Virus record (IMG/VR): IMGVR_UViG_3300003322_000857
Span: 1-58,468 of that record
Direction: 5' to 3' (one strand)
Length of the DNA: 58,468 bases
DNA from: a virus
Positions 1 through 10,244 of the stretch are shown here, piece after piece; within the stretch, counting starts at the first letter, position 1; each line of letters begins with the position of its first letter. A program made the position numbers and the translations under genes. The notes under the pieces were generated by a model. The model was not told where the DNA came from, ran no database searches, and saw only the letters and a program-made list of their open reading frames with translations.

Positions 1-2222
1 GACTCGGCTGTTGTTACTCGAAACAAACGATTTAGAGTGCTTCTAGCCTCTTTCTCTTTTCCTGCTTTACGTAAAAAAGCATAGTCCCTTGCTTCTTTAA
101 CAAAAATCGGATTAGCAACTAATTTAGAGAGTAAATAAGGTGATGCAACAGAGGCGATTGCGCCCCCCAATGCCCCGGCACTTCCATAAAAAGAGTAGCC
201 TGCTGGTACGGCACCAACAGCAACCTTAGCCGAACCAAATAATGTATTTAAAGTTTCTTTAGCTAAAGTTTGCGCTCTATCCATATCGGCCCCTACTAAA
301 GCGGTGCCGCTGGTATTTAATAATTCGCTTCCAGAGCTTGAAAACTCAGAGGATATTTTAGCTAAGTCATTTAGTTTTTTATATTCTTTCTTTCCAATTA
401 GCTCTTGTATAACATCTTGGTTTTTTTCGCCTTTCTGAAATATTTTAGCAAAAGCTGCTTTGCGTAATCGTCCTTCGTCGAAATCACCTTCAATTGAATT
501 CTTAAAAATGTCTCTTAATTTTGCTTTTTTTAAATCATTAAAAACTTGTATCCCTTTTGGGCTATTACCCGCTATTTCTCCAATTAATTGAATCCCTTTA
601 ACTGAGTTCATAGCGTCAAAAGCTTCTTTGGGTGCTTCTCCAGTTAACATGCTATGCGCTAAGTCAGATTCTACTCGCGATACGACGTTTTCATGATAGA
701 ATTTATTTGCACCTTTCCATTTTTCAATGAATTCAGGATTATTTACCGATTCAATATCTTTGGTTACAGAGTCTCGCAACACTTTTAATAATTTTTTAGG
801 ACCTCTTAAATCTTGGTCAAAAATCATGTCCCCTAGTTCTTGTCTAACTTCATTTAGTCTCCCTAACTCTATAGATGGTTTTTGATCTATATTTTTTAAT
901 ATTTTTGACAACAAAGCCGGGTCTTCATATCCCTTCTCTCGTAATTGTTTAACAATCTTATTATTTTGGGCATTTAATAAACCCCATTTATCTGCTAATT
1001 CCCCAAATACTTTGGCTACTTTTAAAGTCTCAGGAGCACGAATATCTCTATCTAATATTTCTCTAAATTTATGGATATCTTTTATAGTGTTCTCAGGAAT
1101 AACTGTGTCTGATTTTCCACTTTTAAGAACAGCATCATTATAAAGCTCATTAACCTTGTCTTTAATGTCTTTTTTTTCTGATTTTAAAAAATCCCGATAC
1201 TGAGCAGAAGCTGTTGATGGTTTAATATTGTCCACCCCTAAAGTATTTAAAGATGATTTAAATTTATCAAACATTTGTTTATCGGCTTTAGCAAACGTAT
1301 CTTTATATGCTTTTGAGGCAAACATAGATTTTAAGAAATTATTTTCTATCCATTTTAGACCTCTATTGCCTGAGCCAACACTAACCGGAACATCTATGCC
1401 ATATTTTTTGGTTAATTTATGTGTTAACTCATTTGGATCAGAAAATTTACCTGCAAATCTACCCGCTGCCTTAAAAGGATATTCTTTAATATTCTTTTTA
1501 AGCGTACCTTCATTAATATTTTTAGCTAAACTGTTTGCAATATTACCTGCTGTGCCAGTTAACTTATGAGCGCCACGCGCACCAACAATAGCGTGTGCAA
1601 AATCCTCAACGCTTCTATCAAGCGTATCTTCTTTTGTCATTTTGGGCGCATTATGGATAGCGGTTGACGCTCCTACTGCACCGACTAATTCTTTACCAAG
1701 AGTTTTACCTAATGCTTTAACGCCCATGCTCCCTGCTTTCAGAACACCGCTTCCTGGTAATGGAAATAAAATCTCACCAGCCGTTTGCGCTACATTTCTT
1801 ACTTTATCATGAGGTAACGGCTGAGAAGTATTAAAGGCTCTGTCATATTTTTCCACAAAAGGTTCATAATTTGTTTCTGCAACCGCTTCTCTTCTAGGAA
1901 CTCTAGGGTTAGCGTTCAAAATCTGCGTTCGCTCATCTTGAGAAAGACTATGATAATCATTTAATGACATTCCATTAAATAAATATGATAATATATTACC
2001 AACCGCATCAAAACCTAAAGTACCACCTCTGCCACCATATTTTAGTAATTCCTGAGCATCTACTGGCGGAACAGGCTGTTGCTCTTGTGGTGTTTTGTAC
2101 CCAATAATATTACCAATCTCGGCTTCTTCATTATCAACTTGAGGTTGAGGATTGCTTGAATTTAAGATATTCCAGATTTCTTGCTCTTCATTATCCATTT
2201 GATTTGGGATCATATTTTTCAT
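1..2222 (-). CDS. Partial large internal/ejection-type virion protein (3' end off window)
   Basis: An open frame runs from an ATG at 2222 to the window edge (about 740 codons) with no stop. The ATG overlaps the upstream stop as TAATG, so it is translationally coupled. The protein is mostly helical and Lys/Glu-rich. It has a Gly/Ala-rich hydrophobic stretch near residues 130-170 and another near 690-720 that could be membrane-active. Position at the end of the tail gene block, after the tail hub, is typical of podovirus ejection proteins. No enzymatic motif was seen in the visible part. The function is inferred from position. Confidence 0.7.
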   Translation of the reverse strand, partial: MKNMIPNQMDNEEQEIWNILNSSNPQPQVDNEEAEIGNIIGYKTPQEQQPVPPVDAQELLKYGGRGGTLGFDAVGNILSYLFNGMSLNDYHSLSQDERTQILNANPRVPRREAVAETNYEPFVEKYDRAFNTSQPLPHDKVRNVAQTAGEILFPLPGSGVLKAGSMGVKALGKTLGKELVGAVGASTAIHNAPKMTKEDTLDRSVEDFAHAIVGARGAHKLTGTAGNIANSLAKNINEGTLKKNIKEYPFKAAGRFAGKFSDPNELTHKLTKKYGIDVPVSVGSGNRGLKWIENNFLKSMFASKAYKDTFAKADKQMFDKFKSSLNTLGVDNIKPSTASAQYRDFLKSEKKDIKDKVNELYNDAVLKSGKSDTVIPENTIKDIHKFREILDRDIRAPETLKVAKVFGELADKWGLLNAQNNKIVKQLREKGYEDPALLSKILKNIDQKPSIELGRLNEVRQELGDMIFDQDLRGPKKLLKVLRDSVTKDIESVNNPEFIEKWKGANKFYHENVVSRVESDLAHSMLTGEAPKEAFDAMNSVKGIQLIGEIAGNSPKGIQVFNDLKKAKLRDIFKNSIEGDFDEGRLRKAAFAKIFQKGEKNQDVIQELIGKKEYKKLNDLAKISSEFSSSGSELLNTSGTALVGADMDRAQTLAKETLNTLFGSAKVAVGAVPAGYSFYGSAGALGGAIASVASPYLLSKLVANPIFVKEARDYAFLRKAGKEKEARSTLNRLFRVTTAE

Positions 2223-3562
2223 TATTTACCCTCTTTCATTTGAATAACTTTCAATATTTTTTCATCGCTATACTTATCTAATTCAGGATGTTGAGCACGA
2301 TATTCAGCGATACGCGCTTTGCTTCCTTCGGTTAATACGCTTGCTTCTCTCTCAATTTTATCAGCTTCTGACTCAGATATATTTCTTCCCATCGCATGGG
2401 ATAACTCTAATCTTCTCTTTTCTCTAGCAAGCGTATCTCTCATCATGCCTGCGCTATTTAATGCCTGCTCGTCCGTCATGTGACCAAGATTTGCATATAA
2501 ACCTAGTTTTTCATAATAATTTGTTAATCCTTGCTTTAAGGTGTTGCCTTCTAAAGCTCTTTCTTGCATTGCTCTTACTCTATCAAAAAGACTTTTAACC
2601 ATCATGCTAGTATTAGCAAAATCTTTCATTTCTTTATTGCCAAGCACGTGACCTGTAATATTATAAAATTCCGTAGCAAATCCTCTAGTAAGAGGATTTT
2701 GTGGGTCTAGCAAAAAGTTTTTATCTTTTTTGTAGTCACGATATTTATTCAAAAGATTTATAGCCTCATTAACTTTTGTTAATTGCTCATCAACAGCAGT
2801 TCTCTCTTTAGCCACTTGGTCTGCTACCTTTTTATTATTTCCAAAAGGCTTATATTGCGTTACATCAACTTTGCTTAGATCAATAGCTTTACCATTTCCC
2901 ATATCAACTAAGTTTCCAGGGTTATATTCTGGACCCTTTTTCAAAGCTAATTCTTGCGCTCTCAACGCTAAAGCTTGCTGCTGATAAGGCGTCATACCAG
3001 AAGCTAATTCTTTATTCTTATAGCCCATCTCATCTTGATGCACTTTTCGCTTAAATTCCATATCTTCTTGACGCTCTAATCTTCTTTGCAACTCTTTTTC
3101 CATCATATCTTGACGGTCTAATTGCATCTTATTCATTCTCCAGATACGTTCTCGCTCATCCCCCATCGAGTTAACCGCATCTCTCAAACCTAAATTTAAA
3201 CCACCTAAAACAGTCGGATGTTGTCCTTGGTTAGCGCTCAAACCACCAAACATTTGAGCAAATGCTAAACCCATCAATTGACTTTTTTGGTCTTCGTCCC
3301 AGTCAATAGCATCCCGGGCCGTTTGCATTCCTGCTGATAATCCCTTAGTAATCGGGTTATCTTGCTGTGGCATAGCGGGAGCTGCTTGTGGCATCGGATT
3401 CTGTGGGGCTGGGGCCATTGGAGCAGGTCCCATAGGCTGAGGAGCCATACTTTGTGGCGCCATCTGTGGTAAACCTTGCAACACATTATTTGGAAACATC
3501 GGTTGCTTATTTAAACCAATCAGTCCTCTAAAATATTCTTGCGCAGGGGTAAAATATGTCAT
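2222..3562 (-). CDS. Probable internal/ejection virion protein, Pro/Met/Gln-rich N-terminus
   Basis: 446 residues. Residues ~20-70 are a low-complexity Met-Ala-Pro-Gln stretch. Residues ~135-210 are strongly charged and predicted coiled coil, rich in Arg/Glu/Met, followed by a helical C-terminal half. The start overlaps the stop of the upstream gene by one base and its own stop overlaps the next start, so it forms a coupled block with both neighbours. It resembles P22-type ejection proteins only in position and composition; no sequence family is recognised. Confidence 0.65.
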   Translation of the reverse strand: MTYFTPAQEYFRGLIGLNKQPMFPNNVLQGLPQMAPQSMAPQPMGPAPMAPAPQNPMPQAAPAMPQQDNPITKGLSAGMQTARDAIDWDEDQKSQLMGLAFAQMFGGLSANQGQHPTVLGGLNLGLRDAVNSMGDERERIWRMNKMQLDRQDMMEKELQRRLERQEDMEFKRKVHQDEMGYKNKELASGMTPYQQQALALRAQELALKKGPEYNPGNLVDMGNGKAIDLSKVDVTQYKPFGNNKKVADQVAKERTAVDEQLTKVNEAINLLNKYRDYKKDKNFLLDPQNPLTRGFATEFYNITGHVLGNKEMKDFANTSMMVKSLFDRVRAMQERALEGNTLKQGLTNYYEKLGLYANLGHMTDEQALNSAGMMRDTLAREKRRLELSHAMGRNISESEADKIEREASVLTEGSKARIAEYRAQHPELDKYSDEKILKVIQMKEGK

Positions 3563-4512
3563 TATTCTTTCCCTTTCTTTTTCGTCGGAATTCTAGACAG
3601 CATTTTCAATCCGCCACCTTCCTTGAACCGTCTTCCACCACCAAAGTTCTGAGCAAGCCCCGACAATTGACCTGCAAGCTGTGCCATTTGCCCCGTACGA
3701 TTAAGTTGAGGCGTTGCAGGTTGCTGCATATAAGTCATCCCTTGACTTGAGTATGGGAACCCTTGCATAGCACCAGATAAATTAGATAACTGTTGCCAGG
3801 GATGTTCGGTTTGTCTTAAATAATCCCTGTAACCCACATCTAAGTTTTCTTGATTTAGATTACGCGCACGTTCACCCTGATTCTCTAGTGCTGCAACATC
3901 CGCAATATTTGCAGCTTGACTCATCTGTCCAAGTTGCGCTCTATTGTTAGAAGCACTTAGCAATCTATCTTGGTCGGCTGCGTGCATTTGACCCGCTTGC
4001 TGATAGCCAGACGCAAGTGCTTGATGTTGACTATCTAAAATACGTTGGTGTGCATCACGTGCCGCACGCTCTGCCATATTTGCATGTAACGTGCCACCAT
4101 AATTACCATTCTGAATAAACGTTGATGCTAATGCAGGCATAATCCCTTCATTAAAACTTCGTTCGCCTTCAGATCGCAATCGATTTAATACCGCTTCCAT
4201 ATAAGGATTTAAATAATTGTGATAATTTTTATAAAATGGATTTGAAGCTTGTCCATAACCTTGAGCTGCATCGTTAAAAAAAGGCTGATAAATACCAGTC
4301 CTTCTACCTAATCGCTCTGCTTCTGAAATATCTTTTTGACCCGCTCTCGCCGCATCTTGAGGGCTTAAATTATTGTAAGGAGCGACTCGCAGAGGACCAT
4401 TAAACGGTTTAAATTCACTTTGCGATAATGCAAAAGCACGCTCAAGGCCTGCTTTTGCGATAGCATCTCTGTAAGGTGCTTGTTGTTGCATATTAACTTG
4501 TGATACCGACAT
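3562..4512 (-). CDS. Probable virion protein of the tail/ejection block
   Basis: 316 residues, Gln/Ala/Asn-rich, with a C-terminal Gly-Lys tail (FKEGGGLKMLSR followed by a lysine cluster). This short GG-plus-Lys motif recurs in several other structural-block proteins here. It lies between two other putative ejection proteins, 2 bases after the upstream stop. The function is assigned from position only. Confidence 0.6.
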   Translation of the reverse strand: MSVSQVNMQQQAPYRDAIAKAGLERAFALSQSEFKPFNGPLRVAPYNNLSPQDAARAGQKDISEAERLGRRTGIYQPFFNDAAQGYGQASNPFYKNYHNYLNPYMEAVLNRLRSEGERSFNEGIMPALASTFIQNGNYGGTLHANMAERAARDAHQRILDSQHQALASGYQQAGQMHAADQDRLLSASNNRAQLGQMSQAANIADVAALENQGERARNLNQENLDVGYRDYLRQTEHPWQQLSNLSGAMQGFPYSSQGMTYMQQPATPQLNRTGQMAQLAGQLSGLAQNFGGGRRFKEGGGLKMLSRIPTKKKGKE

Positions 4513-4514
4513 AT

Positions 4515-5987
4515 TTATTTACCTCCCATGTAGGCTTTAATCGATTTAGCTTTGGGTGGTAATTTCTTTGAATTTGAACGTTTGTGTTTGCGTACGTTCT
4601 TAACCATTTTTTCAATAACTTTATGGCCTTTTTCAATATCACCGTTTCCTGCTTTTCGAACTGCTTCTGGACTAATACTGACTTCACCGGATGAGACCAT
4701 CACTGGAACATCATTTGCAGAGCCACCATTTTTTAAACCAAAACTTCTTAAACCCCCGAAATGTTCAGCGATTTTCTTGATTCCAGCTTCTGAATTCCCG
4801 TCTCCAATGTCTGCAACTGACGAGGCGTCCACCACATGCGAATTAGGCTGTAGGCGGTAATTTATGTCGTCTAATTGGCCACCTTCATTTCCCCTAAAAG
4901 GGGTAACATGTCCACCTTCTGCATAACCATTAATTGGATTGACTTCATCGTAATAAAGATATTCAGGATTAAATCCAGGCGCGTAATTCTCTGGGTCAAA
5001 ATGTCTTAATGACCGATCAAGTGGTTTAATATCTCTTGGTTGATGTTCAGGACCCCATTTAGGACCCGCATTTACCATATCTTGTAATGAAGGTTGATTT
5101 GGCGTTTTATATTTTGCGCCAAGCGTTCCTAGTAATGCCGTTGCGCCCAGTAAATTACTTAAGCCACTTCCACCAAATAATCCGCCGCCAGTACCCGAAG
5201 CACCACCACCGCCACCAAATAAACTACCTAAGCCACCGCCTGAACTATTACTAGCGGCACCTTTACCTAAACCAGAAGCTGCACCGTTTCCGCTACCTAA
5301 TAAACTACCGATTGCGCCATAGTTTCCTAGTGTCGGACTCATGCCCATGCCTCGGCCCATCATGCTTTGTGGATCGACTCCAAAGTGACTACCCGCATAA
5401 GGCATTACATTTCCTTGGATATAACCTTGCAGTCCACCTTTCACAAAGTTTTTACCAAAATTTCTTCTAATACTTCCTTTCGATGTTAATGCTTTAGTAA
5501 GACCCGATGCGACAGCTGCACCAGCAGGACCGCCTATAGCAGAACCTACGGCAGCTGCTGCAATTTGTGCAGCGGGACGAAGAATTTTACCAGGTGCACG
5601 GAATATTTTTTTAAGAAATCCAAATTGTCTTAACCCAGTTTGCGGGTTAATATCAGAACCGTATTTATAATCTAATTCTGCCGCTTCTTCCGGGTTAATA
5701 TGCGCAAGAATAGTATCTTCACCTTGACCATAACCTTGTAATTTATTGGCAAAACCTCTTAAACCATTAATGCGCCCACCCTGTGCAAAATTATTTTGTG
5801 CAAATGAGTTATTCGTAAAATTAGAACTCATGTTGGGATAACCTTGCTGGTTAGCGCTCATAAGTCCCATGGGCTGTGGTAAATCATTGCCCATACCATA
5901 AGGCATATCATTCATATTATGCGCACGTCCATAAGGCACATCTTGCTCATATGGCGTGTAGAACTGCGACTCTCCGTACATTTTCAT
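4515..5987 (-). CDS. Probable ejection/tail protein with Gly-rich centre
   Basis: 490 residues. The N-terminus is Met/Gln/Asn-rich, and residues ~140-165 form a Gly/Ala-rich hydrophobic segment that could insert in a membrane. Residues ~240-290 are extremely Gly/Ser-rich. The C-terminal ~80 residues carry a motif (VMVSSGEVSISPEAV) followed by a strongly basic tail. That C-terminal type is common in uncultured podovirus virion proteins. An AAGGA site lies a few bases before ATG 5987; a second in-frame ATG two codons later is also well placed. Confidence 0.65.
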   Translation of the reverse strand: MKMYGESQFYTPYEQDVPYGRAHNMNDMPYGMGNDLPQPMGLMSANQQGYPNMSSNFTNNSFAQNNFAQGGRINGLRGFANKLQGYGQGEDTILAHINPEEAAELDYKYGSDINPQTGLRQFGFLKKIFRAPGKILRPAAQIAAAAVGSAIGGPAGAAVASGLTKALTSKGSIRRNFGKNFVKGGLQGYIQGNVMPYAGSHFGVDPQSMMGRGMGMSPTLGNYGAIGSLLGSGNGAASGLGKGAASNSSGGGLGSLFGGGGGASGTGGGLFGGSGLSNLLGATALLGTLGAKYKTPNQPSLQDMVNAGPKWGPEHQPRDIKPLDRSLRHFDPENYAPGFNPEYLYYDEVNPINGYAEGGHVTPFRGNEGGQLDDINYRLQPNSHVVDASSVADIGDGNSEAGIKKIAEHFGGLRSFGLKNGGSANDVPVMVSSGEVSISPEAVRKAGNGDIEKGHKVIEKMVKNVRKHKRSNSKKLPPKAKSIKAYMGGK

Positions 5988-6221
5988 TCATCCTTGAATC
6001 ATTCCGGCACTCAAATAAAAGACATTCGCCCAGTCTTGCCAGTTATCATAAAGCTCCGTCCTTGGCACATTTAACTGACTGAATAAAGGGCTATCGATAA
6101 CATCATTCCCCCAATCCTTCCATTCTTCTTTATTATAGAGTATAGGTACATTTTCGTCTGGAAAATCTATCAATAATGAAGCTGCCCAGTCTTCCAATGA
6201 GATATATTGAGGAATTATCAT
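5988..6221 (-). CDS. Small acidic protein, unknown
   Basis: 77 residues, acidic and Trp-rich (five Trp). It is packed between the tail hub gene (4-base ATGA overlap) and the next gene (adjacent). No family recognised. Strict coupling inside the tail block suggests a small tail or assembly component. Confidence 0.6.
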   Translation of the reverse strand: MIIPQYISLEDWAASLLIDFPDENVPILYNKEEWKDWGNDVIDSPLFSQLNVPRTELYDNWQDWANVFYLSAGMIQG

Positions 6222-7774
6222 GAACGCGCATCCCCAATGCTAAGATTTAAGATGGGTTGACCCATTTCATAATAACCGCCGATAACGTTACTCTCGAACC
6301 GTAATGTCATATGACGCAGTTGCACGCGAGGCGTATCCCTGGCTTTATCAGGTGTAAACGTAATGGGCGGGAACGTTGTCAACGCTCCTCTAGAATACTC
6401 TCTACCTTGCACTGTTAAAGTCATTGGACCCGTTTGTCTAAAGTCATATTCAATTTGATTTAAAGATACCCAGCGATTAACACCTGTCCAACTACCACTT
6501 GGACCTAATGCGCAGAATGAGATATCACTTGTTTCAAAATAAGATTGAATGGGATTTATCGTGCCATTGAGTAATACTTCATCTAGTCCTTTCTCATGCG
6601 TAAAGATTGAGTATTGGCCATTATTGTTTGGGGTATTCGTTGCCCAAATTGGGAAAGGATAAATTTGTTCAAAATAGCCTGCTCCACGCAAAGACATTGT
6701 GTTATACCATGTATTTTCGCGTTTATTAAAAATAACCGCTTGATTACACTCAGTACTGTTACCAAAAGGAAAGTGAATCCATATCTCGCCTTTTCTCGGG
6801 TATTTAGTAACCCAGACTTTTTGACGTTGCGAATAATTAATATTGTCAAAAAACCAATTAATGTTGATATTATTTGGAACTTCAACAGCTGTTCCGTTAA
6901 AAAAACAGAACCTGTCCACACAAACCCAAAAGTAAAGACCATCGTATTCGATAGCTGCATTTTGGCTAATGATAGAGGTTTGATCGGAAATCGTGTCAAA
7001 TTTAAAATTAGGTGTCCCATTTGCAAGAGGCGAAAAATAAGCCCTGATTAGGGTGTCAAGGCTCCAAAAAAGGGCACCCGGTGCGGCGTTTCCCGCTCTT
7101 GTTTGTAATGCTGTAACAATTTTTTGTGAGCAAATCGATTGTGTATTAATAATTCTTGTTGGGTCATTATCCGCTGAAAAACTAACAAGTCCATTATTCC
7201 CATAAGTAACTAAGAATGGATGCAATGCTAAAATGCCGCCAGAAACAGCTGCTCCTATACCGTTCGCAGGCGTTGGGATGGGAATTAATTTATCTGTATT
7301 ATCGATACCGCCAGAAGATAATAAACCATAATAAACAGGAGTTTCGACTGTGCTATTGATATCTGCTGCGTTCGGTGCCGCATGCGCAAAGATATAACTT
7401 GTTCTCGAAACGGAAGAATAAATTACATCAAATGTCCACATATTATTTGGGTCAGCTCTAAATCCGACGGGGGTTCTATCAAATGCACCAGGGTTATTTA
7501 TCTCACCATCGGCCAAGTCAAAAAAGTATTCAGTAAGGTTGTTTTGATCTCCATTAAACAAAGCCATTTGACCATTACTAACAGCAGGATTAACATAAAT
7601 GCCGCTTGAAGGATATTGAAGACCGCTAACCATTTCGACGCGTCCTCCCATCTTTTGAGGTAGACCTCGCTGAAAACGACAGTGCTGGCCATCAATATAA
7701 TAATTACCTGCATAGGGTGTACCATCTCTTCTAATCCCCGCCATTGTGTTAATCGGAAAATTCTTACCACTCAT
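6218..7774 (-). CDS. gp10-like tail hub / packaged-DNA stabilization protein
   Basis: 518 residues, beta-rich. The N-terminus (AGIRRDGTPYAGNYYIDGQH then RFQRGLPQK) has the pattern seen in P22 gp10-like tail accessory proteins, which form the hub below the portal and adaptor ring. Blocks with alternating aromatic and Gly residues suggest a propeller-type fold. It follows the gp11-like adaptor with a one-base overlap, the usual order for this assembly. Family assignment is by pattern, not by search. Confidence 0.6.
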   Translation of the reverse strand: MSGKNFPINTMAGIRRDGTPYAGNYYIDGQHCRFQRGLPQKMGGRVEMVSGLQYPSSGIYVNPAVSNGQMALFNGDQNNLTEYFFDLADGEINNPGAFDRTPVGFRADPNNMWTFDVIYSSVSRTSYIFAHAAPNAADINSTVETPVYYGLLSSGGIDNTDKLIPIPTPANGIGAAVSGGILALHPFLVTYGNNGLVSFSADNDPTRIINTQSICSQKIVTALQTRAGNAAPGALFWSLDTLIRAYFSPLANGTPNFKFDTISDQTSIISQNAAIEYDGLYFWVCVDRFCFFNGTAVEVPNNININWFFDNINYSQRQKVWVTKYPRKGEIWIHFPFGNSTECNQAVIFNKRENTWYNTMSLRGAGYFEQIYPFPIWATNTPNNNGQYSIFTHEKGLDEVLLNGTINPIQSYFETSDISFCALGPSGSWTGVNRWVSLNQIEYDFRQTGPMTLTVQGREYSRGALTTFPPITFTPDKARDTPRVQLRHMTLRFESNVIGGYYEMGQPILNLSIGDARS

Positions 7775-8418
7775 TAGTCAGCCCCTCTGTAACTCGCTCT
7801 GTCTACAAAGTTTGCTTTGTCTAAAACATCTAATGAGGCTCTCGCATCTTCATAATATTTTTGCCATATCGGAATCCGCTCATCATCTTTTAAAAACGGA
7901 ATTGCTTTGCATAACGTCCCCCACAAAAGTGCATCTGGCGCAAACTCGGTTAACCAATTCATCTGATTGTTTACCGTAACAGGGGTCGGCATTTGCACAA
8001 ATCCAACCTGAAACGGATAAGCTAATGTAGGCGTTGGCACAATTAACCAGTGTTGATAATCATAATCCGCATAAAATGCAGGAACTCCCGTTTGCGTTGC
8101 ATCGGGCCAATAGAGTTTGCAATACTCAAAAGTTCTTTTGTAAAGTTGATTGGAATTATTAAAATTATCACCAATACCGCACGTAAAACTAATGTCTCGT
8201 CGCCAACCATCGGGTTTTGGAACAACAGAACCGCCGTTTATCGCACCCGCAATGAACGTGCCATTCACATATACCACGTATCCAATGTTGACATAAGTAC
8301 GGCAAATCTCTTGATGCGTTAAATAAATAAAGTTTGGAATTTGCGCGATAGTAACCGGATCTGTTGTATTCAAATACTGCGTTACATCCCTTACTAAAGA
8401 GTCATATGTCATTACCAT
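7774..8418 (-). CDS. T7 gp11-like tail tubular / adaptor protein
   Basis: 214 residues. Shows the adaptor pattern: N-terminal helix pair with IYLTHQEICR, PDGWRRDISF, a P-FYADYD segment, then WLTEFAPDALLWGTL and a C-terminal WQKYYEDA helix. Such proteins form the dodecameric ring under the portal in podoviruses. A GGAGG site sits 9 bases before ATG 8418. It precedes the gp10-like hub in the same operon, which supports the role. Confidence 0.7.
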   Translation of the reverse strand: MVMTYDSLVRDVTQYLNTTDPVTIAQIPNFIYLTHQEICRTYVNIGYVVYVNGTFIAGAINGGSVVPKPDGWRRDISFTCGIGDNFNNSNQLYKRTFEYCKLYWPDATQTGVPAFYADYDYQHWLIVPTPTLAYPFQVGFVQMPTPVTVNNQMNWLTEFAPDALLWGTLCKAIPFLKDDERIPIWQKYYEDARASLDVLDKANFVDRASYRGAD

Positions 8419-8458
8419 TTAAGTACACCTCCATGTGTACAAACATTAATTAAACCGA

Positions 8459-9331
8459 TTACGTACTTAGTAACATCATCCAAGCAAACTGTGATGTATC
8501 ATTAAAAAATGAATCTATCGTCTGAATATCGATAGAAACTCCTTCATTCACGCCAAATAAATAAGGCAAAGAAATATTTTGTCTATTGATATTGGTTTGC
8601 ATAATCGATGAGAATACAATCACGTTAAATGCGGCGCGTGTCGTTGCAATTTGAACGGGCAAACCGCCAACACTAAACTGGCCTTTGCCATAGCTTTGGC
8701 TAGCGCTATTCACATCAAACCAAGGACAACTAATCGTTAAATTAGTATTGGTTGATGGAGAATAAGTTGGATATAAAATCCAGTAACCAATCTCTGCATT
8801 ATCAAATGGAACGGTAGAATTTATATTAAATCCAGATCCTGGGACCATATCTTGAATATAATAAAAAGGATTACCACCCGCTGTTGATTTTGCTTGTACC
8901 GATAAGAGAATAGGGGTATTTGCATTAACATAGGTACTCGGAACAAATGCAGTGCCAGCGAATAAACTGGCAACACCGTAAGTCTTTGCGCTACCCGAGT
9001 TGGCTAATAATGGATATCCGTAAGTGTCTTGTGCAATTGAACCCGATTGTTCCGACGCCTCAACAATGATAAACCAACAAACAATGCTAGTATCATTTGG
9101 ATTGGTTGAGCCAATGGTAAACGTATTAGTGCTCGGTGTAATCGCCGCTATATAAAGCCTTCCTGGATTATTAGCAGAGTAATAAGAAAGAAATATTTTA
9201 GCGTTCGGTCTAGCATATACGGACGTTACAACAACACCACCGCCTATTAACTGAACAAAACCTGCTGTCGCATTTGGATAAGTAATGCTACTGTTTATAT
9301 TCAGAAGTGGTAAACTTGCTGGAACAGACAT
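8459..9331 (-). CDS. Appendage protein with duplicated beta-domain (copy A)
   Basis: 290 residues built from two copies of a ~120-residue beta-domain. Each copy has a Gly-Val strand, a segment like KIFLSYY, an L-Y-I/V strand, and ends in a [TS]-S/A-x-V/I-x-W/Y-[FIL]-I motif. Such domains recur in phage tail appendages and surface proteins. It is clearly paralogous to the next upstream gene (9341-10231). Likely an adhesin or tail-tip decoration; the ligand is unknown. Confidence 0.6.
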   Translation of the reverse strand: MSVPASLPLLNINSSITYPNATAGFVQLIGGGVVVTSVYARPNAKIFLSYYSANNPGRLYIAAITPSTNTFTIGSTNPNDTSIVCWFIIVEASEQSGSIAQDTYGYPLLANSGSAKTYGVASLFAGTAFVPSTYVNANTPILLSVQAKSTAGGNPFYYIQDMVPGSGFNINSTVPFDNAEIGYWILYPTYSPSTNTNLTISCPWFDVNSASQSYGKGQFSVGGLPVQIATTRAAFNVIVFSSIMQTNINRQNISLPYLFGVNEGVSIDIQTIDSFFNDTSQFAWMMLLST

Positions 9332-9340
9332 TCAACCCCC

Positions 9341-10231
9341 TTATGGCAGCAATAGCCAAGAGAATTTAGAATTCTCACCGTTATATTGAACAACTTGTTT
9401 GGCTGTGAAATCAGTTCCGACCGTGACGGATGAGACATAAAGCGGATATAAAAAACTAGAGGGATTAATGAAACTTGTAAAAAAAACAGACATGTCATTA
9501 CTTGCTCTGGTCGTATATAATGTCCAGGGAACCGCATTGAGACTAAATCCAAATCCATAATTAGCCGAGCCCCCTGGGCTTGTGCTCGGATCTGAATCCA
9601 GCCCCAATGTCGTATAATCCCCTCCGGGCAAACTGCCCGGGATGGTATTCCAGTTCTCAACCGGATTTAAAATTAAATACGAAACAATAGCGGTATCATC
9701 GTCTTGATTAGATCTAATTTTAAAACTCGTGTAATCAACAATGTCACTTACAAAGTAAAGTACATCTGGTGTCGGATTAGTCGGAGAAGGCGTTTTAATT
9801 GACAAGATAACTGGAACACCCGACTTAATAAAAGGCGTATTAATCGTCACTTCACTCGCCGTTAACTGAGCGTTCCCATAATTGTAATTTTTTTTCAACA
9901 ACAAATTACTGCACGTTCTCGATAAATTCAGCACTGTATTAAATCCAGCTGTACTTTCCAAAATCACAAACCAAGATACTGTGCTGTCGTCGGAGACACT
10001 AAAGCTTTTAATATTAAACGAAAAGAAAGGACTATTGACAATCTCAACATATAACCGAGACGCACCCTGAGACACATTATAATGCGTTACAAATATTTTA
10101 TAATTTGCTAAAGTACCACCCAATTCAGTAATATTTACCTGAGCCTCACCATTAACTAATGTTGCAAAACCACAGGTAGCAAAATTATCATTGCCTATTC
10201 TAACGATAGATGACGGTAAAATATTTGACAT
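9341..10231 (-). CDS. Appendage protein with duplicated beta-domain (copy B)
   Basis: 296 residues with the same two-domain layout as 8459-9331 (for example YKIFVTHYN and DDSTVSWFVILES in the first domain, DDDTAIVSYLILN in the second). Sequence identity between the copies is low, so the duplication is old. Placed directly after the fibre-like genes, it is most likely a second receptor-binding or accessory appendage. Confidence 0.6.
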   Translation of the reverse strand: MSNILPSSIVRIGNDNFATCGFATLVNGEAQVNITELGGTLANYKIFVTHYNVSQGASRLYVEIVNSPFFSFNIKSFSVSDDSTVSWFVILESTAGFNTVLNLSRTCSNLLLKKNYNYGNAQLTASEVTINTPFIKSGVPVILSIKTPSPTNPTPDVLYFVSDIVDYTSFKIRSNQDDDTAIVSYLILNPVENWNTIPGSLPGGDYTTLGLDSDPSTSPGGSANYGFGFSLNAVPWTLYTTRASNDMSVFFTSFINPSSFLYPLYVSSVTVGTDFTAKQVVQYNGENSKFSWLLLP

Positions 10232-10244
10232 AATTTATCTCTTA

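Noticed and set aside
6583-7051. Long frames on both strands inside the tail hub gene
   Set aside because: They are shadows of the 518-residue frame, with no ribosome-binding site and unlikely composition.
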